A DNA stretch of 64,000 nucleotides from the NCBI RefSeq assembly GCF_035621495.1, contig NZ_CP141821.1, positions 896,760-960,759 on the forward strand, written 5' to 3'. Numbering within the stretch: position 1 is the stretch's first letter; each line of letters opens with the position of its first letter. The notes beneath the pieces are model-generated. The model saw only the letters and a program-made list of their open reading frames with translations, searched no databases and was not told the origin of the DNA. A program made the translations under genes and the position numbers. Source of the stretch: Thermococcus sp. SY098. GTDB lineage: Archaea; Methanobacteriota_B; Thermococci; Thermococcales; Thermococcaceae. Positions 51,869-60,926 of the stretch are shown one piece after another.

Positions 51869-52972
51869 ATGAGAGAGGAAGCTTTAATTTTGGTCTTTAT
51901 GCTGCTGATTTCTTCTCTCTTTGCTATATATGAAAACGCAGAAAACCGAATTTTAGCTCAAACAGGAGATCCAGGGATTATCGCTCTTCTGCAAGAAAAC
52001 GGGAATGTTGTGCTTGGCAACTTCATCTCATTTCTCAGCACCGTGAATCCTCTTTACTTAATCTCGAGTTTTGAGGCTTCTTATCCCCTTTTGGTGTTTT
52101 CAAAGGTAAAGCTAACTCCAGAGAGAAATAGAATTTTAAAAGCAACACTAAGAGCCAACAACGAATTCTATTCCCACCATTTATCCCCACTCAAAAGCTT
52201 CTATGCAGTCTCATTTGCAGATTCCGCACCATATAATAACGTATTTCTTGTAAACTCAAGTTTCAAAAGTACCTTACCCTATGTACACTACAACTTTAGG
52301 GGATTGGCTCTTTATCCTGTTACAGCACTCCACTGGGCTGAGATGTACTTTCAGAGAGGTAAAGAGGGAAAAGCTCTGGAAGTATTAAGGGAACTTCAGT
52401 CATATTTGATCATAAAGAATTACCAGGGATTAGAATATGCAGTTTTTGAGAACTACTTCCACTTCGAGAACTCTTCAATTCCCTGGATTTCAGGTTATGC
52501 TCAAGGATTAGGAGCTGGCTTGTATGCAAGAGCTTACAACATTACAAAAAACGAGAGCTACCTAAAAACTGCTCAGCTCTTAATGAACTCATTCAGAGTT
52601 CCTTACAGCAAAGGGGGATTTACTGTGAATTCAACTTATGGACTTTGGATTTTAGAATATGCCTACAACTCAAACGAACTTGTGCTGAATGGGCATATAA
52701 TAGCCCTCCAGGGTGTTTACTACTATTGGGAAATTACAAACGACACCTATGCAAAATGGGTTTTTGATGAAGGAGTGAGAGCTGTTGAAAAGGCTCTTCC
52801 AGATTTTGATGAAAACGGATGGAGCCTGTACTCAAACATTCATGGCAGAGCTATGGAAAATTACCACGAACTCCACATCCAGCTTTTGGAATGGCTCTAT
52901 GAAAAAACAAAGAATGAAAAATTTAAGGAATACGCAGAAAAATGGAGAGAATCACTCCAAAATGTGGGGTAA
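51869..52972 (+). CDS. Glucuronyl-C5-epimerase-like protein, second copy
   Basis: 367 residues. Same C-terminal domain (FHFENSSIPWISGYAQGLGAG and NSNELVLNGHIIALQGVYYY), but only a short N-terminal hydrophobic segment (about 5-20) instead of the large N-terminal region of the first copy. It begins 8 nt after the previous stop with AGGTGAGCAG before the ATG, so it is probably co-transcribed. Convergent overlap of 21 nt with the ECF gene. Confidence 0.75.
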   Translation: MREEALILVFMLLISSLFAIYENAENRILAQTGDPGIIALLQENGNVVLGNFISFLSTVNPLYLISSFEASYPLLVFSKVKLTPERNRILKATLRANNEFYSHHLSPLKSFYAVSFADSAPYNNVFLVNSSFKSTLPYVHYNFRGLALYPVTALHWAEMYFQRGKEGKALEVLRELQSYLIIKNYQGLEYAVFENYFHFENSSIPWISGYAQGLGAGLYARAYNITKNESYLKTAQLLMNSFRVPYSKGGFTVNSTYGLWILEYAYNSNELVLNGHIIALQGVYYYWEITNDTYAKWVFDEGVRAVEKALPDFDENGWSLYSNIHGRAMENYHELHIQLLEWLYEKTKNEKFKEYAEKWRESLQNVG

Positions 52973-53536
52973 TGCTCTAATCACTGGCAGGCTTATTAGG
53001 ATTCCTCCAATTACATCCACGGCACTTTGAATTGCATTTGGGATCGCTATCACAAGCCAAAATGGAATGTGGAACCACTCTTCAATCTTTGGAATAACCT
53101 GCTCCCTCGGAATGCCGAGCCATATTGGAAGCGCATAATAGTAGTTCAGTCCAACCATGAGAGGTATCCTAATCGCAATGCTGATCAGATAAGCGGAAAT
53201 GATAAATGCAATGAGCTGCTTTTCTGTATAACTGTCGGGACTGAATTTTGTAAGTTTTTTCGCAGTCTCAAGACCTAAGATCACGCTGAGCGTTGCAAAG
53301 AACTTCATGCTGGCACCAAGCCATGATGCTGGGGACACTATGCTGAGTCCAACGAAGAGTAACGCTAAAGATACTAAGGAACTTGCGAAGCCCAATAAGA
53401 GATAAACAACAACTATTGGTATTGCAACTAAGTCTATCGTCATTCCCCACTGAGTTGGCACCTTGAGTGGAGAAACATTTAGCATTAAACTGAGAGCCAG
53501 CATTATTCCGATTAGAGCTATCTCCCTTGATTTCAT
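52952..53536 (-). CDS. ECF transporter S component
   Basis: About 194 residues, six membrane helices. ALIGIMLALSLMLN at the start and PAIWLGASMKF-like motifs indicate the substrate-specific S subunit of an energy-coupling-factor transporter. The vitamin is uncertain; riboflavin, thiamine or another cofactor is possible. The EcfA/T genes are not in this window. ATG 53536 follows GGTGATGGACTG. It shares its upstream region with the cysteine desulfurase gene. Confidence 0.8.
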   Translation of the reverse strand: MKSREIALIGIMLALSLMLNVSPLKVPTQWGMTIDLVAIPIVVVYLLLGFASSLVSLALLFVGLSIVSPASWLGASMKFFATLSVILGLETAKKLTKFSPDSYTEKQLIAFIISAYLISIAIRIPLMVGLNYYYALPIWLGIPREQVIPKIEEWFHIPFWLVIAIPNAIQSAVDVIGGILISLPVIRALPHILE

Positions 53537-53556
53537 CAGTCCATCACCATTACCAA

Positions 53557-53612
53557 TTTTGTTCCATAATTTATAAAATTTTGTTCCAAAAATAGAACAA
53601 TTAAATGGAACA
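53557..53612. promoter_or_regulatory. Four-half-site operator, ECF/SufS
   Basis: Two copies of TTTTGTTCC (53557-53565 and 53579-53587, 22 nt apart, two helical turns) and two inverted half-sites (AGAACAA 53594-53600 and GGAACA 53607-53612). TTGTTC/GAACAA is a perfect 6-bp inverted repeat. It lies between the minus-strand TATA (TTTATAAA) and the plus-strand TATA (CTTTATAG, 53629-53636), so one regulator could control both divergent genes. Confidence 0.65.
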
Positions 53613-53669
53613 TATTTGAGAAGCAAATCCTTTATAGTCCCTTGAACGAGTTTTCATAGGTGGTTCGAA

Positions 53670-54860
53670 ATGAGAATTCCAGAAGATGTTAGAAAGGACA
53701 TTCCCCTTACACAGGAAGTTATATATTTCGACAATACCGCCACAAGTTTGACACCAATTCCTGTTGTCAAAGCTATGGACGAGTACTACCTCAAATACAG
53801 GGCAAACGTTCACAGAGGGGTTCACAGGCTGTCCCAGATGGCAACGCACAAATACGAGGAATCAAGAAAAATCGTTGCAGACTTCATTGGTGCAAAATTC
53901 GAAGAGATAGTTTTCACAAAAAACACAAGTGAAAGCCTAAACTTGGTTGCCCTCGGACTGGAGTGGAAGAAAGGGGATAAAATAGTGACAACACCCTATG
54001 AGCACCACTCCGATCTGCTTCCATGGCAGAGGGTTGCAAGAAAGTATGGAGCAAAGCTCGAGATCATCGAAGGAGACGATGAGGGAAACCTCGACTTAGG
54101 GGATGCTGAGAAAAAGATTAAAGGTGCAAAGCTCGTTGCAGTTCAGCACGTTTCTAACGCTTTAGGGGTCATCCATGAGGTTGAGGAAATCGGTAAGATG
54201 GCAAAAGAAGAGGGAGCGATATTTGTTGTGGACGCGGCACAAAGCGTTGGACACATGGAAGTTGATGTAAGAAAAATTCATGCAGATTTTTTAGCCTTCT
54301 CAGGTCATAAGGGGCCCTTAGGGCCAACGGGTATTGGTGTTCTGTACATTAACGAAGAGATGTTTGATATCTTTGATCCTCCACTGGTGGGCGGGGGAAC
54401 CATTGAAGATGTTGACCTCTGCTGCTACAAGCTTACGGCTCCTCCGGAGAGATATGAAGCAGGAACTCCAAACATCGGCGGAGCAATAGGATTAGCGGCA
54501 GGAATTAAGTACATTGAAAAGATCGGACTTGATAAAATTGAAAAACAGGAGCACAAGCTCGTTAAGAGAACTACTGAAGGTTTAACAGAGCTTGAAATTC
54601 CATGGTATGGGCCGAGAAACTTGAAAAAACACGCTGGAGTTGTTAGCTTCAATGTGCCACCCTTGCATCCACATGACGTTGCTGCCATACTGGATGAGCA
54701 CAACATAATGGTTCGCTCTGGACATCACTGTGCCCTGCCAGTGATGAAGCGCCTGGGAATCAACGGAACGGTGAGAGCTTCATTCCATGTCTACAACAGC
54801 ATTGAAGAGGTTGAAACGTTCCTAAGCGTCATGGAAGAGCTCGTTAAAAGCTTGCGTTAG
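53670..54860 (+). CDS. Cysteine desulfurase, SufS/CsdA type
   Basis: 396 residues, class V aminotransferase fold. The PLP lysine is in FSGHKGPLGPTG and the active-site Cys in RSGHHCALPVM, the SufS subgroup pattern. It supplies sulfur from cysteine; the SufBCD genes lie about 12 kb away. Its regulation appears shared with the divergent ECF gene. Confidence 0.9.
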   Translation: MRIPEDVRKDIPLTQEVIYFDNTATSLTPIPVVKAMDEYYLKYRANVHRGVHRLSQMATHKYEESRKIVADFIGAKFEEIVFTKNTSESLNLVALGLEWKKGDKIVTTPYEHHSDLLPWQRVARKYGAKLEIIEGDDEGNLDLGDAEKKIKGAKLVAVQHVSNALGVIHEVEEIGKMAKEEGAIFVVDAAQSVGHMEVDVRKIHADFLAFSGHKGPLGPTGIGVLYINEEMFDIFDPPLVGGGTIEDVDLCCYKLTAPPERYEAGTPNIGGAIGLAAGIKYIEKIGLDKIEKQEHKLVKRTTEGLTELEIPWYGPRNLKKHAGVVSFNVPPLHPHDVAAILDEHNIMVRSGHHCALPVMKRLGINGTVRASFHVYNSIEEVETFLSVMEELVKSLR

Positions 54861-54932
54861 CTCCTCTCCTCTGATTTTTCATTTAGCGCAAACTTTTTTA
54901 TCCTTGTGTTCCAACTTTATTCGGTGATTCTT

Positions 54933-55208
54933 ATGCTCATTGCAAGACCATGCACAAGCATGAAAGCCATAAACATAACCCCAGAGGAAAAATACAACAT
55001 CGATATGGAAGAACTCTGTGAGTGCTTAGCTGAAAGGGGTTTTCAAATTAAGAGGGTCACGCGGTTTTTAGCTTTAGTTAAGAAAAAGTACGATATAAGC
55101 GTATTCCCAAGCGGAAAGGTAATTGTAAAAGATACTGACGACAAGGAAGAAGCACTGAAAATAGCGAAGGAAATTTACGAGTGCATGGAGCCATACAGGG
55201 TGATGTGA
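54933..55208 (+). CDS. Unknown small alpha/beta protein
   Basis: About 91 residues. DISVFPSGKVIVKDTDDKEEALKIA resembles a strand-turn-strand-helix unit; three Cys near the N terminus (PCTSM, CECL). I do not recognise a family. GGTGATTCTT precedes ATG 54933. It overlaps the next start (TGATG) and is therefore co-translated with it. Confidence 0.55.
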   Translation: MLIARPCTSMKAINITPEEKYNIDMEELCECLAERGFQIKRVTRFLALVKKKYDISVFPSGKVIVKDTDDKEEALKIAKEIYECMEPYRVM

Positions 55209-56008
55209 TGTTCACAAAAGGACTCATTGCAGAAAAAGTTAGAGAAATTAGAGAAAAGCACGGCTTTGAGAACGTTCCCTTTTTTATTGATGATGTTATC
55301 TATGACAGCGAAGGGGATAAGCTGTTCATTATAGCGAGAGATAGGAGCGATAAAAGTGCAATCATAGGGAACAGCTTTGTGATTGGGAAGCTCAGGGAAG
55401 AGCTTGGGGTGAAACAGGTTACCGTATATTCCAAACTTGATCTGCTGATTAAGAGAAAAAAAGTTAGGGAGAACATTGAGAGGATTAAGGGCACATATTT
55501 GGAGTTTTTAAACCCTATACTTGAAGCGGAGCTTAAATTTCCCCCAAGGAAATGGCCAGAGCTTAAGAATAATGGGGAAGCTCTGGTTTTCTTAAGCTTC
55601 AATGCTAAAGCAATGGTTGGCTTTGCCGAAAAAGTCGGATTGATTCCTGTAAAAGTCGGGATCAAATATGCTTTTCCGAAATGGGAGTATGAAGCGATTG
55701 AAGGCTCACCGAGAGAAGTCCTGTTTCCTGATGAAGACAAGCTGATAGAAATCGCAAAGGAGAGAGGTCTGAGTATTATAATTTCCGACTTTCCCTTTGA
55801 TTTGAAGTTTAGAGAAAGCATTGCACTTTTAAATCCGCTCCGATTTTTGCACATGGGGTTCTTTGAGGCGAAGTACTTCTTTGGCTTTGAAAAGCCTGTG
55901 ATTCTTGATAAAATGGCATTAATAGACTTTGTAGTCAGCTATGTTTATGAGGGCCTCATGGAGTCAACCGATGGTGCAAATTTAATTTGGAGAGGGTGGA
56001 GAAGATAA
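55208..56008 (+). CDS. Unknown conserved protein
   Basis: About 266 residues; family not recognised. Mixed alpha/beta with no membrane helix. KLFIIARDRSDKSAIIGNSF and LSIIISDFPFD are typical beta-strand blocks. It is coupled to the preceding gene by TGATG and followed by the kinase/DUF523 fusion after 14 nt, so it likely belongs to the same operon. Confidence 0.5.
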   Translation: MFTKGLIAEKVREIREKHGFENVPFFIDDVIYDSEGDKLFIIARDRSDKSAIIGNSFVIGKLREELGVKQVTVYSKLDLLIKRKKVRENIERIKGTYLEFLNPILEAELKFPPRKWPELKNNGEALVFLSFNAKAMVGFAEKVGLIPVKVGIKYAFPKWEYEAIEGSPREVLFPDEDKLIEIAKERGLSIIISDFPFDLKFRESIALLNPLRFLHMGFFEAKYFFGFEKPVILDKMALIDFVVSYVYEGLMESTDGANLIWRGWRR

Positions 56009-56022
56009 TCCGGGGTGGTAAA

Positions 56023-57156
56023 ATGATTATTGGTGTTGTTGGGAAGATAGCGGCTGGAAAAACCACAATTGCAAAGTTTCTTGAGGAAAACGGCTTCTGC
56101 AGAATTTCATGTAGCGATCCTCTTATAGATTTGCTGACCCATAATGTTGATGCTTACTCCTGGTTCCCCGAACTTCCAGAGAAAGCTGAGCCAACAAGGG
56201 AAAAGCTGATTGAATATGGGAGATACCTAAAGGAAACTTATGGGGAGGACATTTTAATCAGACTGGCTCTGGATAAAATGAGGCATTGCAAAGATGTTGT
56301 CATTGATGGTGTCCGCTCAAGAGGGGAAATTGAAGCTATAAAGCGTAGAGGAGGCGCCATTATTTACGTTGAGGCAAAGCCCGAGCTTAGATACGAAAGA
56401 TTGGTTAAAAGAAAGGCAGAAAAAGACAAGGCCATTAACAGCTTTGAGGACTTCAAAAGGATGGATGATGAAGAGGAGAGGCTTTACCATACAAGCAAGC
56501 TTAAAGACCTGGCAGATTTTGTGATTGTGAATGAAGGAACTTTGGAGGATTTAAGAAAGGAAGTTAAGAAGATCCTTGAATTTCTGAACACACTTGTAGT
56601 TATTGCTCCCTGCCTGCTTAGCCCTTTCACGGTTTACAGGGGTCCAAAAGAAAAGGAATATCGGACAGCTTCCGCCCTAATGAGGCTCTTTGGGAAGTAT
56701 CACTACCTTAAAATTTTGGCTTATCCGTGTCCAGAATTTATTCTTCTTGGTTTTCCAAGGCTGCCGGCAAGCAAAGAAGTTTATGAAAGGCTTGGCATGA
56801 GAGAACATGCCAAGAGAGTTGCTGAGTTCATAATTGGGAGCATTAAGGAAGAGCAGCCTTCACGGGTAATTCTCATTGGGGTTAAAGGATCTCCAACATG
56901 CGGGGTCTTCCACACGACCTCAAGCGACCCGGAAGAGTACCCCTATGAGAGGATGGAGGAGTTTAAAAAGCTTTCAAGGGTAGAAAGATTTAAGGCAGCA
57001 AAGGATATCATTAGAGGATTCAAGCTTGTTGAAGGGCAAGGAATCGTGTTTGAGATTTTAAAGGGGAGGATTGAAGGAATTTATCTGGAGTTTGATAAAG
57101 ATGATTTAGAGGAAAGTTTGGAGAGAATAGAGAAAGTACTTAGGGATGCATTATGA
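56023..57156 (+). CDS. P-loop kinase fused to DUF523-like domain
   Basis: About 377 residues. N-terminal half: IIGVVGKIAAGKTTIAKFL is a Walker A as in dephospho-CoA or dNMP kinases, with VIDGVRSRGEIE and PELRYERLVKR as LID-like blocks. C-terminal half (about 195-377): CLLSPFTVYRGPK and LIGVKGSPTCGVFH match DUF523/TudS-like desulfurase or nucleobase-sulfur enzymes. The fusion suggests a coupled nucleotide or thio-nucleoside step. ATG 56023 follows GGGGTGGTAA. Confidence 0.75.
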   Translation: MIIGVVGKIAAGKTTIAKFLEENGFCRISCSDPLIDLLTHNVDAYSWFPELPEKAEPTREKLIEYGRYLKETYGEDILIRLALDKMRHCKDVVIDGVRSRGEIEAIKRRGGAIIYVEAKPELRYERLVKRKAEKDKAINSFEDFKRMDDEEERLYHTSKLKDLADFVIVNEGTLEDLRKEVKKILEFLNTLVVIAPCLLSPFTVYRGPKEKEYRTASALMRLFGKYHYLKILAYPCPEFILLGFPRLPASKEVYERLGMREHAKRVAEFIIGSIKEEQPSRVILIGVKGSPTCGVFHTTSSDPEEYPYERMEEFKKLSRVERFKAAKDIIRGFKLVEGQGIVFEILKGRIEGIYLEFDKDDLEESLERIEKVLRDAL

Positions 57157-57608
57157 AAACCCTTGTAATTTACGTGTCTATTCATCATAAAAACACAGAA
57201 AAGATAGCGAAGGTCATCGGGGATGCTCCAAATGCCCGGCTTGTTAAGCCCTGGGCAGTTAAGCCAGAAGAACTTTTAGACTATGATTTGGTAGGTTTTG
57301 GTTCTGGAATATACTGGTGGAGGCATCACTGGGCGCTCCTCAAGCTTGTTGATGATCTTCCAAAAATGGAAGGGAAAAAGGCGTTTATTTTCTCAACAGC
57401 AGGAATGAACATTCCGTGGTACAACCACAGAGCTTTGAGGAAAAAGCTCAAAGAAAAAGGCTTCCAGATAGTTGGTGAGTTCTCATGCAAGGGCTGGGAT
57501 ACAAACGGCTGGCTTGCAAAGATTGGAGGAATAAACAAAGGACATCCAAATGAGAGGGATTTAGAAAGAGCCAGGAGGTTTGCTGAAAGGCTTAAAATGA
57601 TTGATTAA
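57153..57608 (+). CDS. Flavodoxin-like protein
   Basis: 151 residues. LVIYVSIHHKNTEKIAKVI is the FMN phosphate loop and IFSTAGMNI, GFGSGIYWWR other flavodoxin-fold blocks. Redox carrier or small reductase. It overlaps the fusion gene by 4 nt (ATGA) and completes the operon. Confidence 0.82.
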   Translation: MKTLVIYVSIHHKNTEKIAKVIGDAPNARLVKPWAVKPEELLDYDLVGFGSGIYWWRHHWALLKLVDDLPKMEGKKAFIFSTAGMNIPWYNHRALRKKLKEKGFQIVGEFSCKGWDTNGWLAKIGGINKGHPNERDLERARRFAERLKMID

Positions 57609-57678
57609 TGGGGGAGTTTAAAAGAACCGTCGGGAAAATGATAAATAACACTTCCACCAAATGCAGATAGGTGGAAAA

Positions 57679-58260
57679 ATGGGAATGGAGATAAGTAAAG
57701 GTGGAGCGTCCATTTCAAAAGAGCTTACGGACCTGGATAAATTTGTCCTCGACATCGTAGGACTTATCAAAAAGTTCTTTCCCTATGTCATTGTCAGTGG
57801 GTATGTTACGATACTCTTCGGGCGATCACGCGGTACCGAGGACATAGATATCGTGATACCGGAGATTGAGAGGGAAAGATTTAAGGAATTCTGCAGGGAA
57901 GCTCTCAAAAGCGGTTTTGAATTTATAAACCCCGAAGACTGCGAGGGTCTTTATGAGATGCTTGAAGAGAGGATGGCAATTAGGATGGCACGGAGAGGAG
58001 AGATAATCCCCAATGCGGAGATAAAGTTCCCAAAGGACGCCTTTCATAGGGATGCACTTGAGAAGAAAATCCCTGTAAGGCTCAATGATAGCACCATCTA
58101 CATCTCCCCGATAGAGCTCCAGATCGCCTACAAGCTCTATCTTGGAAGCGACAAGGACATAGAAGATGCCTTCTTTCTGTATGAACTGTTTAAGGAAGTG
58201 ATTGACTGGAGGGCACTGTATGAATATGCGAAGAGGCTCGGGGTTGAAATTCCGTTCTAG
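57679..58260 (+). CDS. Nucleotidyltransferase-fold protein, possible toxin or antitoxin
   Basis: About 193 residues. VSGYVTILFGRSRGTEDIDIVIPE is a minimal nucleotidyltransferase motif (GR-S-RxT-x-DID) as in AbiEii or MNT-type toxins. FPKDAFHRD and the second DIEDA block complete the fold. ATG 57679 follows AGGTGGAAAA; ATG 57661 is in frame. It overlaps a small downstream gene by 41 nt. Confidence 0.7.
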   Translation: MGMEISKGGASISKELTDLDKFVLDIVGLIKKFFPYVIVSGYVTILFGRSRGTEDIDIVIPEIERERFKEFCREALKSGFEFINPEDCEGLYEMLEERMAIRMARRGEIIPNAEIKFPKDAFHRDALEKKIPVRLNDSTIYISPIELQIAYKLYLGSDKDIEDAFFLYELFKEVIDWRALYEYAKRLGVEIPF

Positions 58261-58447
58261 GCGCGACATGGAGGAGAGGCTATCCTTCATAAGGTTCTAT
58301 GTCAAGAAGCTCAAGGAGGATCCCGACAGGATTTTCAAACAGCAAGCCAGACTTGTGAATTCCTTCCTCAGGTCTGCCAAAAGCTTCCCGCTGACAAAGG
58401 AGGAATACCTAAGAATGAAGGGCGAACTCAGGGAAAAGAAAAACTAA
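58220..58447 (+). CDS. Small partner of the nucleotidyltransferase
   Basis: 75 residues, highly charged helical protein (SRRDMEERLSFIRFYVKKL). ATG 58220 inside the upstream gene follows GGAGGG at 6 nt; ATG 58268 is an alternative. The overlap and size suggest a toxin-antitoxin type pair. Confidence 0.6.
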   Translation: MNMRRGSGLKFRSRRDMEERLSFIRFYVKKLKEDPDRIFKQQARLVNSFLRSAKSFPLTKEEYLRMKGELREKKN

Positions 58448-58457
58448 ACTGCAAAGG

Positions 58458-59807
58458 TCACGCCCTCATTATTGCCCTCTCTACTAACTCCTTCGCTTTT
58501 TTCATCAGCTCCTCTGCCTTCTCCCTTGTGTGAGCCTCAAGTGTAATCCTCATTATCGGTTCTGTTCCGCTCGGTCTAAAGAGAATCCACCAGTCAGAGT
58601 TCTCAATTCTTATTCCATCTATGTCGATTAAATTTTCATACTCAAAGCTCTTTAATGCCTCTCTTTCAATTATCTCCATGGCTTTCCTCTTTTTCTCATT
58701 GGGACATGGTATCTTCGCCCTCATTGTAACATACCTTGGCACTTCCTTGGCTAATTCGCTCAAAGGTCCAAGCTTGTCAATCATCTCTAAGACCAAAGCC
58801 CCCGCAAAAATTCCATCTGGAGTTAAGTTCCACTGGGGTATTATCCAAGTTCCGCTTGGCTCACCGCCAAAGACTGCATTTTCCCTAACTATGCCTTCCG
58901 CAACAGCGACATCTCCAACTTTTACCCTAACGACTTCTCCCCCCAAAGGCTTAACGTAATCGTCCAAAGCAAAGCCGGCATCAACCGTTGTAATTATTTT
59001 TCCTTTCCCAAACTTCCTCAGCATGTAGCCAGAGATTAAGCTCAGCATAACCTCATACTCAACAAAGTTCCCATGGTCATCAATGACGCCGATTCTGTCG
59101 GCATCTCCGTCATGGGCTATGCCCACATCAGCCTTCATAACCTTCACAGTTTTGGCAAGCCACTCAAGGCTTTTCGCATTGGGTTCCAGCTCACGGACAA
59201 AGTATCCGGAAGGATGAGCATTGAGGCTTATAACTTTGTTTCCGAGCTCCCTCTGGAGATATGGACTAACGAGAGAACCTGCGCCATTTCCCGTATCAAC
59301 AACAACAGTGTAGGAGTTTTCAAGCTTAATTACATCCAAAATCTTCTTAATATATTCTTCCTTCGGGTCTGCATAGCTCAGCTTTCCAATTTCATTCCAG
59401 GCGACTTTCCTAAAGCTCTCACTCTCAAGGATCTTCTCAAGCTCATTCTCCATCTCACTTGTGTATGCCATTCCATTGGGCTGCCAGACCTTGATTCCAT
59501 TGTATTCAGGCGGATTGTGTGATGCCGTGATTGTTACTCCAGCATCTGCTTCGTAAAGCTTTATCGCAAAGCCCGTCAAAGGGGTAGGGGAGAGACCAAT
59601 ATCAATGACATCAATACCGGTACTTAAAAGCCCTGAGATCAGTGCATTCTTCAACATTTCCCCTGATGTTCTTGTATCAATCCCAACGACAACTTTCCCT
59701 CCTCCAAGAAAAGTCCCCAAAGCCTTTCCAACTTTTAAAGCAAGCTCCGGAGTCAGTTTTTCATTGACAACTTCCCTGATCCCGCTTGTCCCAAAGTACT
59801 TCCCCAT
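58458..59807 (-). CDS. Phosphohexomutase (GlmM/phosphomannomutase family)
   Basis: About 449 residues. [14 protein letters not shown] has the catalytic Ser, DGDADR the Mg-binding site, GGEPSG and [10 protein letters not shown] the sugar and phosphate loops. It interconverts hexose 1- and 6-phosphates; glucosamine, mannose or glucose as substrate cannot be told apart. ATG 59807 follows GGGTGATCATC; GTG 59816 is in frame. Confidence 0.9.
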   Translation of the reverse strand: MGKYFGTSGIREVVNEKLTPELALKVGKALGTFLGGGKVVVGIDTRTSGEMLKNALISGLLSTGIDVIDIGLSPTPLTGFAIKLYEADAGVTITASHNPPEYNGIKVWQPNGMAYTSEMENELEKILESESFRKVAWNEIGKLSYADPKEEYIKKILDVIKLENSYTVVVDTGNGAGSLVSPYLQRELGNKVISLNAHPSGYFVRELEPNAKSLEWLAKTVKVMKADVGIAHDGDADRIGVIDDHGNFVEYEVMLSLISGYMLRKFGKGKIITTVDAGFALDDYVKPLGGEVVRVKVGDVAVAEGIVRENAVFGGEPSGTWIIPQWNLTPDGIFAGALVLEMIDKLGPLSELAKEVPRYVTMRAKIPCPNEKKRKAMEIIEREALKSFEYENLIDIDGIRIENSDWWILFRPSGTEPIMRITLEAHTREKAEELMKKAKELVERAIMRA

Positions 59808-59915
59808 GATGATCACCCAAGAGAGTTATGTAACTAACTTAAAATTCAGAGTTAAAAATTTTGGCTTTAATGGCACCTTGAAATTCCAAGTCTTAAAAAA
59901 GATAGAGAGAAGAAT

Positions 59916-60620
59916 TTACGGGAAAACAGCTATTTCTTTTCCTTCTGGGCTGAGGACATGCAGAACAACCTTTCCATTAAGCTCTGGGCTTAAGTCCTTC
60001 ACCATCTGCCTGTAGGTTGTTTCAGCTGTTCCTATATCATCAGCACTTTCAAATGAGCTCACGGCACTGATGTGATAAATGCCGTTGTTCTCTTCCATTA
60101 TTATGTCCCATGGACCTTCTCCAACCAGGGAAACCGCGTAGTCGAGAACCTTACGGGCGTTTTCTTCAGGGGTCCCGGAATACCATACCACTATTCCACT
60201 TGATTCCACGTAGGAATACTTTGATTCGCTCGAATAAAGGACGTTCTTATCAGTATCGAGGATTTCCAGCTTAACTTTTGCGCCGTCAAAAAGATCCTGC
60301 GACATCTTCGAAGGTAAAAGCGAGAGGTAGAACCTAAGTCCCGGATCGATATCGCTTTCGCTTGAGTAAGAGCTGACAATGCCAACCCTGTACGAATTTC
60401 CATCCTTTTCAAGGTACACATCCATCTCCTGGCTCCCGAGTTCATTCTTCAAAAAGCCTATCAGGTTTTTTGCCTCACCTAGCGAAACGTCACCGGAGTA
60501 GTAAACTGTGATCCCGCTCAGAGTGAGGCTCTTCTGGGTTTTTACCTCACTTTTCGTTTCACATCCACTTGCAAGTACAACAATGCCCACTAAAAAAAGG
60601 GCAAAGATCAGTTTTTTCAT
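59916..60620 (-). CDS. Lipoprotein with two repeats
   Basis: 234 residues with a lipobox (VLASGC). Two repeats of about 95 residues: SGITVYYSGDVSLGEAKNLI and SGIVVWYSGTPEENARKVLD, each followed by RVGIVSSYSS/ISAVSSFES and a beta strand (VKLEILDTD/VVLHVLSPE). Exported, function unknown. Confidence 0.7.
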   Translation of the reverse strand: MKKLIFALFLVGIVVLASGCETKSEVKTQKSLTLSGITVYYSGDVSLGEAKNLIGFLKNELGSQEMDVYLEKDGNSYRVGIVSSYSSESDIDPGLRFYLSLLPSKMSQDLFDGAKVKLEILDTDKNVLYSSESKYSYVESSGIVVWYSGTPEENARKVLDYAVSLVGEGPWDIIMEENNGIYHISAVSSFESADDIGTAETTYRQMVKDLSPELNGKVVLHVLSPEGKEIAVFP

Positions 60621-60707
60621 TTTTTACACCTTCCAAATTTCTTTTGATTTAACCACTTTCGTTAGAGTTGAGGAAGAACTCATAGCATGCCCTCGCATAG
60701 AGGTAGG

Positions 60708-60800
60708 TTAAAGAGTGTATCCAAGGAAGATTATAACCCCTGCGAGTATAAGCAGAGCTAATGGGCTGAGACTCATCGGCGGATGTGTTTGAGTACCCAT
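60708..60800 (-). CDS. Short single-helix membrane peptide
   Basis: 30 residues, MGTQTHPP followed by SLSPLALLILAGVIIFLGYT, one membrane helix. TAA at 60708-60710. A BRE/TATA-like pair (CGAAAGGTTTATTA on the minus strand, about 60885-60895) and a GGTGA upstream support expression. Too short for the supplied predictions; it may be real but is not strongly supported. Confidence 0.4.
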   Translation of the reverse strand: MGTQTHPPMSLSPLALLILAGVIIFLGYTL

Positions 60801-60926
60801 TCATATCACTTCACCATCCAAACCCATCTCGCAGAAAAGGAAAGCGGGACAGGCTTTTTGGTTTCTACATGTTACACATTCATGGGTAATAAACCTTTCG
60901 GAAAAGAAAATTCGGAATTGAAACAG
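60801..60926. other. Intergenic region
   Basis: No further gene seen; holds the promoter-like element of the small peptide. Confidence 0.3.
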
